Part shown: positions 1-6,463 of the stretch, one piece after another | How the letters are laid out: each line of letters begins with the position of its first letter | Numbering within the stretch: the stretch's first letter is position 1 | Source: an uncultured Acetatifactor sp. | GTDB taxonomy: Bacteria; Bacillota; Clostridia; Lachnospirales; Lachnospiraceae | Direction of reading: 5' to 3' | DNA: 7,600 bases | NCBI GenBank assembly: GCA_910586835.1 | Contig: CAJUJU010000088.1 | Span: 1-7,600 of the forward strand | Made by a program: the position numbers and the translations under genes | The notes under the pieces: generated by a model | Told to the model about the DNA's origin: nothing | Databases searched by the model: none | What the model saw: the letters and a program-made list of their open reading frames with translations, nothing else

Positions 1-53
1 CTCAACCACCCTTCTTGGAATTCCCTATATTTGAATTATACAGGAAGCTCCTA
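1..53 (-). promoter_or_regulatory. Spacer with a ribosome binding site for the next late gene (start lies outside the window)
   Basis: Downstream of the scaffold stop the minus strand reads a short spacer ending in AAGGGTGG (positions 13-6), a good Shine-Dalgarno match a few bases from the window edge. In phages with this order the gene after the scaffold is normally the major capsid protein. That identity is inferred, because no codon of it is visible. No terminator is seen here, so the scaffold and the next gene are probably co-transcribed. Confidence 0.4.
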
Positions 54-683
54 TTACTTTTTCTGCACGCCGAAGATACGATCCAGCTGTGTATTTACCT
101 CACTTGCCTGGTCTTTCCCGCCTCCTGCGCCCACCTGGATAAATCCTGTGCCGCCAGCAGTCTGGGGCTTTAACGCAGGCACATCCTCCAGCACCTTGTT
201 GATAGCCGTCTTCACGGCTTCGCTGTCAACTTTTCCATCCTGTCCTGCTGCCTGAGAAAAGTCCGCCATTCTCAGCACATACGGAATTGCTTTCGCGTCC
301 AGGCCAAGCCCTGCCGCCGCCAGGGTGGCTTCCGTCTCCACCTGGGCTTTCCTGGCCGCCGACTGCAGCTGCTCTAACTGAGCCTGCATGCCGGCCACAT
401 CCGGCTGATTCGCCGCCTTCTGCTGCTTGTATGCGGCTATGGCCTGATCCGCCTCCTCCTGGCTGAGACCCTGCTGCTTGAAATAGGCCTTCAGGGCCGT
501 ATCCTCTCGCGCTGAAAGGGCTCCGTCCAGCATCTGCTGGATTTTGGCGTAATCAATGGACGGCTGCTGCCCGGCCGGCTGAGACTGCTGCCCCTGCTGG
601 TTCTGCTGTCCCGCAGGCTGGCCTCCTCCCTGATCCCCGTCCGGACTCAGGTACTGTCTGATAAATCCGAATAATCTGTGCAT
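54..683 (-). CDS. Phage capsid scaffolding protein
   Basis: This 209-aa protein probably acts as the internal scaffold that guides capsid assembly and is lost from the mature head. The family call rests on protein character and position, with no search run. The N-terminus is followed by a Gln/Gly/Pro-rich low-complexity stretch (about residues 17-42). Next come two Gln/Glu/Ala-rich helical, probably coiled-coil segments (about 43-75 and 85-120), a compact part around IPYVLRMADF and VLEDVPALKP (about 130-165), and a Gly-rich tail ending in a charged helix. This layout is typical of Firmicutes phage scaffolds encoded just before the major capsid gene. The ATG at 683 is chosen because AAAGGAG lies 6 bases upstream. 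The frame stays open to 725, but the extra 14 residues are basic, have no better ribosome site and overlap a terminator-like hairpin. It is the last complete gene of the late operon here. Confidence 0.8.
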   Translation of the reverse strand: MHRLFGFIRQYLSPDGDQGGGQPAGQQNQQGQQSQPAGQQPSIDYAKIQQMLDGALSAREDTALKAYFKQQGLSQEEADQAIAAYKQQKAANQPDVAGMQAQLEQLQSAARKAQVETEATLAAAGLGLDAKAIPYVLRMADFSQAAGQDGKVDSEAVKTAINKVLEDVPALKPQTAGGTGFIQVGAGGGKDQASEVNTQLDRIFGVQKK

Positions 684-723
684 TTCATGCTCCTTTCTGT
701 TTTTGCTCCTGTTTTTTAATGTC

Positions 724-746
724 AAAAAAGACAGCCTTTACGGCTG
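724..746 (-). terminator. Rho-independent terminator-like hairpin before the scaffold gene
   Basis: On the minus strand CAGCC (746-742) and GGCTG (736-732) form a 5-bp stem with a 5-base loop, followed directly by TCTTTTTTG. The hairpin plus T-run is a textbook intrinsic terminator shape, although the stem is short. It lies in the late operon upstream of the scaffold gene, so it would attenuate rather than end transcription unless the scaffold has its own promoter. Confidence 0.55.
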
Positions 747-777
747 CCGTACTTCCCTACATGACCCTCACCTCCCT

Positions 778-793
778 GTTGCACCGGTGCAAC
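778..793. repeat. Perfect 16-bp palindrome GTTGCACCGGTGCAAC
   Basis: Every position pairs with its partner, with no spacer. It may act as a dyad operator, or as a 6-bp stem with a CCGG loop. On the plus strand it is followed by TGGTATTTTTTT, so it could terminate antisense transcription. On the minus strand no T-run follows. Its role is unknown. Confidence 0.5.
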
Positions 794-807
794 TGGTATT
801 TTTTTGC

Positions 808-846
808 GAAAGAAAGCACCGCCGGCCATTTCTGGCTTGCGGTGCT
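808..846 (-). terminator. Hairpin with GAAA tetraloop, terminator-like
   Basis: On the minus strand AGCACCGC (846-839) pairs perfectly with GCGGTGCT (822-815). Inside, GCCA (836-833) pairs with TGGC (828-825) around a GAAA loop, leaving a 2x2 internal mismatch. TTCTTTC follows. It sits just after the 53-aa gene and probably ends or attenuates transcription of the minor head/effector segment. The T-run is interrupted, so strength is uncertain. Confidence 0.5.
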
Positions 847-878
847 GCTTTGTCCTGGTTATAACTCTGTTTCATCTG

Positions 879-1040
879 TCAGATTTTCATAAAATGATCC
901 CTTGCGTACTCCTGCTCTTCCAGAAACGCTTCATAGTCTGCTTTTGCGCTCTCAGGCAGATCATCACGCACACCGATCATGTTTCCGTCCTCATCTGTTA
1001 TAATATATTCCCAAAACTCCGCGTTTCCATATGCCGTCAT
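879..1040 (-). CDS. 53-aa very acidic protein coupled to the head/zincin protein; candidate immunity or partner protein
   Basis: I do not recognise a named family. The ATG at 1040 overlaps the stop of the upstream head protein as ATGA, and GGAGG lies 10 bases upstream, so it should be translated by coupling. The protein has about 14 Asp/Glu against 4 Lys/Arg. It starts with an aromatic-rich segment (FWEYIITDEDGN) that looks like a beta hairpin, followed by a helical acidic part containing FLEEQEYA. A short acidic protein directly behind a C-terminal toxin-like domain is the usual position for an immunity protein, and this is the main functional hypothesis. It could instead be a small structural or chaperone protein for head assembly. 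Base composition (about 42-52% GC in rows counted) resembles the AT-richer end of the upstream gene. Confidence 0.7.
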   Translation of the reverse strand: MTAYGNAEFWEYIITDEDGNMIGVRDDLPESAKADYEAFLEEQEYARDHFMKI

Positions 1041-2674
1041 TTCAATCGTTCCTCCAATACCTTGATGATCTGCCTTGATAATACAGACGCAAGATAACCA
1101 TTCATGTAGTAATCCTTTACTGCCTCTGACAATGTCTCCGACTCGTCTTTCAGCGCATACCCCGATATCTCAGCCCTGAGTTCTCTTAATGTTTTTCCTG
1201 ATTTTATCCTCTTGTATGCCTTATTGACAATATCCTTCGCATAGGCGCCGTTTTTGTATAGCTCATATATAGCATCTTCCTGTAAGTGGGAATTTGCCTT
1301 CCTGATCAGGGCAAGCTCCAGGATATGCCCCGCTTCATGGTATCCTGTTCCAATCAGATCACCGTTTTGCGAACGGTATTTTAAAGGATTTAACAGCAGT
1401 TCCCCGTTCGGAATGACTGCTGCCGTTCCCCTTCCGGCTGTATCAATCCCCTTGAAAGCACGCCGTGCCTCGGGAAAATCCATTAAAACAGACTCCATTT
1501 CCGCGAATGTCTGGTTCACTTGCTTGATATCCAAACTTTTTACATCTGCGTCTATGTTCCCATTATACTCCTCTTTCATGTATTTTTCCAGATCTTCAAA
1601 ATTTTTAAACCGTAAGGACGCCTCCTTATTCCATTCCTGAGATCTGGAAAGATACCTCTTGCGGTTCTCTTCATCCAGCGAATACTTCCCAATCCGGCTG
1701 TACTTATCCGCCTGGCGCCGGGCATATTGCTGCCTGGCCTCCTCCCTCGCTTCCAGCCCGACCTTCTCCAGTTCCTCCTTCGTCCAGGTATCATCCGCTG
1801 TAGAGAGCCCCGGGAAGTATGTAGTATGGCTGTCCCGGCAATTTGGATGATAAATCCCCTTGCTGATGGCATAGCTCATCAGTGGATACTTCGCTCCTTC
1901 CGCCGTTCCCCCGCTCCACACATCATCAATCAGAACCTTTCCTGCCCAGGGCAGACACTTTGGGCAGGGCTTTCCACGCTTATTCATAATCACCGTGGCG
2001 ATCCCCCACTCCTGCCGCTTTACCCCTTCCCCCTGCAGATACGCACGCGTGCAGGCTGTCCGGATGGCCATATTCGCATATTCCTTCAGGGTGTGCCTGG
2101 CTCCATTGGCATACTGCACACAGTTCAGGCCTGCTGCCAGCATATCCTTCACAGCCATATCCACCGCTTTCTCGTAGGTTCCGGCCCCTGTATTGGCGTA
2201 AACCTGGGCGTTAAAGATGGCTTTCCGGTAAACGTCGTCCGACATTCGCAGGATCGCCGTCTCCGCCGTCTCCATGTCCTCCACCGTCGCCTTGACCAAC
2301 GCCTCGAGCTTTCTCTCGTTCAGCAGGAAGAACTCCGCCTGTAGGGTAGACGATGCCCTCCGATACCCCTGAAACCCGTTTTTGATCGCTTCCAGGATCT
2401 CTATCTCCTGTTCCATGTTCCCGGTGTCGTTGGCCATCTTGATTAATTCCTCCACCCGCTTGTTCAGGAGGCGGAACTGCTTTGTATACTTTTTCTGGTT
2501 CCGCAGTTTATACTGCTCCAGGGCCTTCAGCTGCTCCACCTGCCACTGGCTCCATAAAAATCCTTCCTTGTCTTCCTCCGCCCGGTGACGTTCCATATTG
2601 CGGATCATGGAGGCGATCAGCTCATCCTCTATCTTCCGGAAAGCCTCCGTAATGTCGTAGTCTTCCTTCGGCAT
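1037..2674 (-). CDS. Phage minor capsid / head protein (Phage_min_cap2-like) with C-terminal zincin-like HEAGH domain
   Basis: This 545-aa protein appears to be a minor head protein made just after the portal. Residues about 1-290 are helix-rich and end in a metal-binding-like block: CPKC (237-240), then HPNCRDSH (276-283) and YFPG, as in phage minor capsid protein 2 and related portal-associated head proteins. A charged linker (about 295-360) leads to a C-terminal domain (about 365-545) containing YHEAGHILE, with HExxH at 446-450, and SETLSEAVKDYY (512-523), whose Glu could be a third zinc ligand. This resembles zincin metallopeptidases fused to phage head proteins as polymorphic toxins or effectors; catalytic activity is inferred. 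The frame opens at a GTG at 2695, but the ATG at 2674 has AAAGGAG 5 bases upstream and is preferred. GC falls from about 57% to about 40% roughly at 1640-1680, near the domain boundary. The stop overlaps the next start. Confidence 0.85.
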   Translation of the reverse strand: MPKEDYDITEAFRKIEDELIASMIRNMERHRAEEDKEGFLWSQWQVEQLKALEQYKLRNQKKYTKQFRLLNKRVEELIKMANDTGNMEQEIEILEAIKNGFQGYRRASSTLQAEFFLLNERKLEALVKATVEDMETAETAILRMSDDVYRKAIFNAQVYANTGAGTYEKAVDMAVKDMLAAGLNCVQYANGARHTLKEYANMAIRTACTRAYLQGEGVKRQEWGIATVIMNKRGKPCPKCLPWAGKVLIDDVWSGGTAEGAKYPLMSYAISKGIYHPNCRDSHTTYFPGLSTADDTWTKEELEKVGLEAREEARQQYARRQADKYSRIGKYSLDEENRKRYLSRSQEWNKEASLRFKNFEDLEKYMKEEYNGNIDADVKSLDIKQVNQTFAEMESVLMDFPEARRAFKGIDTAGRGTAAVIPNGELLLNPLKYRSQNGDLIGTGYHEAGHILELALIRKANSHLQEDAIYELYKNGAYAKDIVNKAYKRIKSGKTLRELRAEISGYALKDESETLSEAVKDYYMNGYLASVLSRQIIKVLEERLK

Positions 2675-2700
2675 GCCAGCTCCTTTCCGCGGCACAGATG

Positions 2701-2922
2701 CTATTTACCGTTGTAACGCACCTTTATCCCCTGTTTCCGGTATTCCCGTATCCTCTCCTTCAGCTGTGTGACACTCTCGCATCGGTCACAGAGCAGCTCG
2801 GCATAATCACTCTTTTCCGCCGCGTAGATCCCCAGGGGCACCTGTTCCTTTGTCAGATCCAGAAGCCCCTGGTACTTCTCCCTCCCCATCTGGTATATCC
2901 TGTTCCCGACTTTTACCCTCAT
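2701..2922 (-). CDS. 73-aa small phage protein between portal and minor capsid genes
   Basis: This is a conserved-looking small soluble protein of unknown function. It has a basic, beta-rich start (MRVKVGNRIYQMG), a middle with LLDLTKEQVPLGIYAAEKSDYAELLCDRC, which contains two Cys three residues apart, and a Lys/Arg-rich C-terminal helix. Codon pattern and residue mix look genuine, and similar short proteins follow the portal gene in Clostridia phages. The ATG at 2922 has AAGGAG about 12 bases upstream, which is long but usable. Its first 116 bases lie inside the portal frame, which is unusual (see findings). It ends 26 bases before the start of the minor capsid gene. Head-tail joining or portal accessory roles are possible, but nothing in the sequence proves either. 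Confidence 0.7.
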   Translation of the reverse strand: MRVKVGNRIYQMGREKYQGLLDLTKEQVPLGIYAAEKSDYAELLCDRCESVTQLKERIREYRKQGIKVRYNGK

Positions 2923-4402
2923 CCGCCAAATTTACTCCTTCCATGTTCAGGGCCGGTTGCTCCAGCTCCACGATCCCCTGTTCCGCCTTCAGTCTGGCAA
3001 CCTCCTCCGCCTTGCACTTGTCATCCATGGAATCTCCGTACAATTCATCCACCGTCTTCTCAATGCTCATGATGCCGCTTTGCCTGGCTTTGGAAATTGC
3101 TTCGATCTGTGCCTCAAAGGACGGATTCGCATATTCTCCCCACTCCGCAACCACCTCCACATCCTCCACCGCTCTTTTGTTCAGGATATTGCAGGCGTTA
3201 ATGCTGGCCGCCACCAGTTCGGGAAGCGTCTCCTGCAGGGCGTTTATGATGGCGTCCCGGGTATATAGGGTTGTCTTCTCCTTTTCCCGCTGGGCAAGGG
3301 CATTATCCAGCTTTTTCATATCAATGCCCAGCGTGCTGGGGGATATGATCCCCTGCAGGCACAGGTCAAGCGCTGTGGCATAGCTGGCCTGGTAGCTGTC
3401 ATAGGGTATGGCGGGCTGCTCCGTGCTGATCTCATTTTTCTGGTCTTCCCTGGAATCCCCGTCCGCGGCAAAATAGCGGTTGTCAAAGGGATTCGGCTTC
3501 ATCGCCTTGCCCGTCTCCGGATCCCTCGGTACAAGGCAGTCCGGTATATAGGTCTTTGCCCTCCCTGCCCGCAGGGCGTCCATCCACTGGCTCCATGCCT
3601 CGTCAAAGGCGTCGAAGCTGTCAAGCTTCCCGTCAAAGACAGAGCCCCCGCGGCCTTCGTACTTAACGCTTTCGTACACCTTCAAGGGCACGGCAAGGAT
3701 CAGGGAACTGTCAAAGACAACATCCCTGATATCTTCCGTGGCAGGGATGGAATTTAACGGCAGCTCCTGTTCTCCTTTGTACAGGTGGTTTTGGATATAC
3801 CCATAGCCATAATGCTCATGCAAGACATATTGGTTCCTGCCCTCCGTGTAAGCCGTTTTGAATATCACCTCTTTCAGACGATCACGGCGGTATATCAGTT
3901 CGATCCGCTCACCGGAATACCATTCCAGGATCGGATACCTGCTCTCTCTGGTATCAATGGTGATCTTATATGCCCCATCCCCCACCACCAGCGCCTCCTT
4001 CAGGCTCTTCTCCAGCTTTTTGGGGAACTTATTGTCTTTTGCGATCTCCTCCCAGAGCTGCCTGTGGGTATCCCTGGCAAACTCGAAATCATTCCGATCC
4101 GCCAGGACAATGCTGCTTAAGGTTCTGACAATCAGCGCCGGAAGGCCGGTATGAATCTTGCGCATCTCCAATCCCGGCGTGCACTTGCTTGCCCAGAATT
4201 TATACCTGTCCGCCTGTGCCGGACTCTGCTGATACAGCTGCTCAAGGCCGTCGCTGTCTCCCCTGTACCAGATGCGGTTTTGGATGGCATATTGTTCAAA
4301 ATCAAGCATTTCCGTGATCTGGATTGTCCCCGCCGGAACAATCTGAAGCCAGTTCCGGATTCCTTTTCTGATATTGTCGCCCACTTTATGTATCCACCCC
4401 AT
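2807..4402 (-). CDS. Phage portal protein (SPP1 gp6-like)
   Basis: The product should form the dodecameric portal ring at the head vertex through which terminase pumps DNA and to which the tail attaches. Recognisable blocks include the N-terminal IRNWLQIVP region, RYKFWASKCTPGLEMRKIH and LPALIVRTLSSIVLAD (about residues 65-100), a central beta-rich segment, and the portal signature ISPSTLGIDMKKLDNALAQR with the helix that follows (about 350-395), the tunnel-helix region. The frame opens at ATG 4408, but AGGAG (4415-4411) is only 2 bases from it and 8 bases from ATG 4402, so 4402 is preferred, giving 531 aa. It follows terL after a 21-base gap. The last ~37 residues are Gly/Asp/Pro-rich and run inside the next gene, so the ancestral stop was probably near 2918-2922 and may have been lost by a small indel. 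Confidence 0.9.
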   Translation of the reverse strand: MGWIHKVGDNIRKGIRNWLQIVPAGTIQITEMLDFEQYAIQNRIWYRGDSDGLEQLYQQSPAQADRYKFWASKCTPGLEMRKIHTGLPALIVRTLSSIVLADRNDFEFARDTHRQLWEEIAKDNKFPKKLEKSLKEALVVGDGAYKITIDTRESRYPILEWYSGERIELIYRRDRLKEVIFKTAYTEGRNQYVLHEHYGYGYIQNHLYKGEQELPLNSIPATEDIRDVVFDSSLILAVPLKVYESVKYEGRGGSVFDGKLDSFDAFDEAWSQWMDALRAGRAKTYIPDCLVPRDPETGKAMKPNPFDNRYFAADGDSREDQKNEISTEQPAIPYDSYQASYATALDLCLQGIISPSTLGIDMKKLDNALAQREKEKTTLYTRDAIINALQETLPELVAASINACNILNKRAVEDVEVVAEWGEYANPSFEAQIEAISKARQSGIMSIEKTVDELYGDSMDDKCKAEEVARLKAEQGIVELEQPALNMEGVNLADEGKSREQDIPDGEGEVPGASGSDKGTGAPGDLRGGKE

Positions 4403-4423
4403 TTCCATCTCTCCTTTATGCTG

Positions 4424-5789
4424 CTAAGCTGCCTCGCTGAAGCCAATTGCATTTCTCCACGGGATCCAGGAATAGCAGGACGCGTCTATGGTATGGTTAT
4501 GCGCGTCCTCCGGCTCGTCCTTGTCCTCCTGCCAGCTCCACCTCTCCAATTCCGACAGATGGTTCGTACAGGTATCTACTACCAGATAGCAATCCTGCTG
4601 GATCCAGCCCAGCATCAGTTTCACGCGATCCAGTATTTCCACCTTCTTGTAGGCATCAAGGAAGTGATACAGGCATCCGTGAAGACGCTTGTACTTCTGC
4701 AGCTCCATGATGGTAGCCTGATCCGCCGAGTCAATGAATACATCCTTGGAAAACCCCCATTCTTCGCGGCACCGCTCCAGGAATGCAATAAACTTTACCG
4801 TTGTGTCCGAAGGTGCAAGGGGAGCTGACAGGTCTGCGTTATTGTAGACCTTCTCCTCCAGCGTAATCAGCTTCCTGTCCGCCGTTATCCCCTGGAAGAT
4901 CATGGCTATGGTATCCGGCGACTTGGAAGAATAAGAGGTATCCAGGCCACAGGAAAACCTTTTAAATACCAGTTTCTTCTCCTCGACCTGCCGTTTCACC
5001 CACTCCCTCGTGACCACATGTCTCTTCCGGCTGAAGTTCGGGAAAATCAGCCCGGTAGCTTTGCCGCGCAGCCCCTCTATTTTGTTCTTCCAGATCTTCG
5101 TACCCACCGGCGTATTCCGGATGATCTTCTGCAGTTTTTCTTCCGGCATGGCCAAATTGTCGGAAAAAGAAAAGAACCAATGGATCCAGCCTGGTTTTGG
5201 CTCCTCCTTCAGTTCCTCCCTGATCTCCTTCGGCGTATCCTCCGCCCATTCCGGCAGCGGCCTGCTGCAGTTGATATACTCCTTGTACACCTCCAGCTCC
5301 GGATCATCCGGATTGAGGGTTGCTATGAGATAATCGCTCCGCATGGCAGCCTCCCGGACAAAGTCTATATCTGCGGTATTGATCTCATCTATGTACAGAC
5401 AACCGTACTGGCCGCCAAGCGCATCCTTCCACTTCCGCTTATTCCCATACCCCACCACAAAAATGATCCTGTCTCCGCCTGTCGTATGGAAAAGCAGATG
5501 GGGCATTTTATATTCGCCGGAACCGTTCCCTTTGTACTCCACCAGCACGCCGAAGTCATCCAGTATGCCAAGGTCTTTCTGGATGATATTCTTCTCGGCA
5601 GCCCCGGTATCATCCGCCGCAAGGATATGCAGCTTTTTAGGGGATTCCGCAACCTTCAGCATAAACTTAAAAAGTCCTACCGTGGTCTTTCCCGCAGCCG
5701 TGGTGCTAACCCTCCAGAAATTCTACCGGCGCATCGCACCGTAAAAAAGCTTTGTATTTTTCTGATAACATCAGCCTTTCAGAACTCAT
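4424..5789 (-). pseudogene. terL: Terminase large subunit (ATPase-nuclease) interrupted by a one-base frameshift in the Walker A motif
   Basis: TerL is the DNA-packaging motor. The start is ATG 5789, 11 bases inside the end of terS, with AAAGGTGG upstream. That frame encodes 27 residues ending VEFLEG and then meets TAG at 5708-5706. Removing one T from GGGTTAGC gives FLEGSTTAAGKTTVG, a perfect Walker A, and continues without a stop to 4424: a 454-aa protein of normal TerL length. In reconstructed numbering Walker B is CLYIDEI (130-136), the coupling motif ATLNPDD is at 156-162, and the nuclease acids are around D283 (GLDTSYSSKSPD), D353 (VFIDSADQ) and D435 (HNHTIDASCY). All catalytic motifs are intact, so the lesion looks recent, a sequencing error, or recoded. 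The ATG at 5662 could restart translation, but it lacks a ribosome site and would give a 412-aa product without Walker A. Confidence 0.88.
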
Positions 5790-6300
5790 GGACGGCATCA
5801 CCACCTTTCATCTGGCGGATCAGGTCATCCAGCTTCGTCTTCTCTGTCTCCACAACAGACACGTCCACCTTGTCCTTGAACATTCCGAAGTGCCGCCCTG
5901 CCATCTCAATTGCTCTGTTCTTATCGTGGAACTTTATTTCCCGCTCTATTCCGGTTCCATCCTTTGTCGGGAAGGTTTTGATGCGGACAGAGGCGATTGC
6001 GGCAAGGTCTTCCGGCGAAGCATCCGGAAGAACGGTGGCATCCTCCAGATTTACCACCTTTTCCGGGCTAAGCAGCGCTATCTTTGCCAGCTCCATCAGG
6101 ATCCTGTCCTGATTCAGCCCTGTCCGCCTGGACCGTTCCGCCATCGCTTTGTCTATACGCGCGCGGATGTCAGGTTTTGCCAGGTTTTCGCTCGCGATCT
6201 GCCGCGCGGATTCCGGGCTGTAGCCCGCACGGATGGCGGCCTGAGTGCCATTCAGGTCTATCAGGTATTCTTCAATAAATCGGTTCTGTTTTGCAGTCAT
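5779..6300 (-). CDS. terS: Terminase small subunit
   Basis: The 173-aa protein should recognise the phage packaging site and load the large subunit. Residues 1-50 (TAKQNRFIEEYLIDLNGTQA through AGYSPESARQIASENLAKPDI) match the N-terminal helix-turn-helix of the Terminase_2 family; NGTQAAIRAGYS is the hallmark stretch. A middle basic/helical part (about 48-80) and a beta-strand region (about 100-125) would make the oligomer ring. The charged tail LDDLIRQMKGGD probably contacts TerL. The ATG at 6300 has AAGGTG 7 bases upstream (6313-6308). Its stop lies inside the start of terL (11-base overlap), a usual translational coupling. It is the first gene of the late structural operon. Confidence 0.93.
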   Translation of the reverse strand: MTAKQNRFIEEYLIDLNGTQAAIRAGYSPESARQIASENLAKPDIRARIDKAMAERSRRTGLNQDRILMELAKIALLSPEKVVNLEDATVLPDASPEDLAAIASVRIKTFPTKDGTGIEREIKFHDKNRAIEMAGRHFGMFKDKVDVSVVETEKTKLDDLIRQMKGGDAVHEF

Positions 6301-6334
6301 TCAGGTTCACCTTCCTTTCTTTGGCATTACAAAA

Positions 6335-6368
6335 GCAGTGGCGCACGGCTGCTGCCATGTACCACTGC
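6335..6368 (-). terminator. Stem-loop just upstream of terS, terminator-like
   Basis: GCAGTGG (6335-6341) pairs perfectly with CCACTGC (6362-6368). The 20-base loop contains a smaller GGC/GCC pairing. On the minus strand TTTTG follows. It could be a weak terminator in the terS leader, a regulatory hairpin, or part of a packaging recognition site. The choice cannot be made from sequence alone. Confidence 0.4.
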
Positions 6369-6372
6369 GCAA

Positions 6373-6378
6373 ATTATA
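6373..6378 (-). promoter_or_regulatory. Candidate late promoter -10 box (TATAAT) upstream of terS
   Basis: On the minus strand a perfect TATAAT (6378-6373) lies about 75 bases before the terS start. The best -35 at 17-base spacing is TTTTCC, a poor match, as expected if an activator such as the RinA-like protein encoded upstream is required. In this AT-rich patch a chance hexamer is also possible. Confidence 0.3.
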
Positions 6379-6426
6379 GATTCTATTTTTTCTGCGGAAA
6401 ATATAATACCGCTTGGCCTTTATGCG

Positions 6427-6442
6427 TATTATGCGCATAATA
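6427..6442. repeat. Perfect 16-bp palindrome TATTATGCGCATAATA, operator-like
   Basis: All 8 base pairs match, and the palindrome runs into a plus-strand TATAAT (6441-6446) just upstream of the hicB remnant's ribosome site. A dyad overlapping a -10 box is a classic operator layout. HicB-type antitoxins commonly repress their own promoter through such sites. It may therefore be the leftover operator of the broken antitoxin gene. Confidence 0.45.
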
Positions 6443-6463
6443 TAATCATAGGAGGATCTTTGT

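Larger units (their letters stand above)
684..878 (-). promoter_or_regulatory. Non-coding regulatory gap between head protein cassette and scaffold gene
   Basis: This stretch has no convincing gene. In transcription order it holds a GNRA-loop hairpin with a T-rich tail (846-808), a perfect 16-bp palindrome (793-778), a strong Shine-Dalgarno sequence (GGGAGGTGAGG, 777-767) followed by ATG immediately followed by TAG (762-757), a second terminator-like hairpin (746-724), and two AGGAG sequences before the scaffold start. No clear -35/-10 pair stands out. The density of hairpins suggests control of the ratio between upstream minor head genes and downstream scaffold/capsid genes, which is inference. 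Confidence 0.45.

Noticed and set aside
769..875. 35-codon minus-strand frame starting MKQSYNQDK after the 53-aa gene
   Set aside because: It consists mostly of the two inverted repeats read as codons, has no ribosome site, and is better explained as the terminator region.
4151..4828. 225-codon plus-strand frame opposite portal and terL
   Set aside because: Antisense shadow of two confidently identified genes; the composition looks random.
5018..6112. Long plus-strand open frame of 364 codons opposite terL and terS
   Set aside because: It is antisense to clearly conserved terminase coding sequence and lacks any domain or ribosome site; it is a shadow of GC-biased codons.
6272..6358. Short minus-strand frame with Cys residues (RHCFCNAKE) running into terS
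   Set aside because: No ribosome site, it overlaps a stem-loop and the well-supported terS start, and it is probably a shadow.
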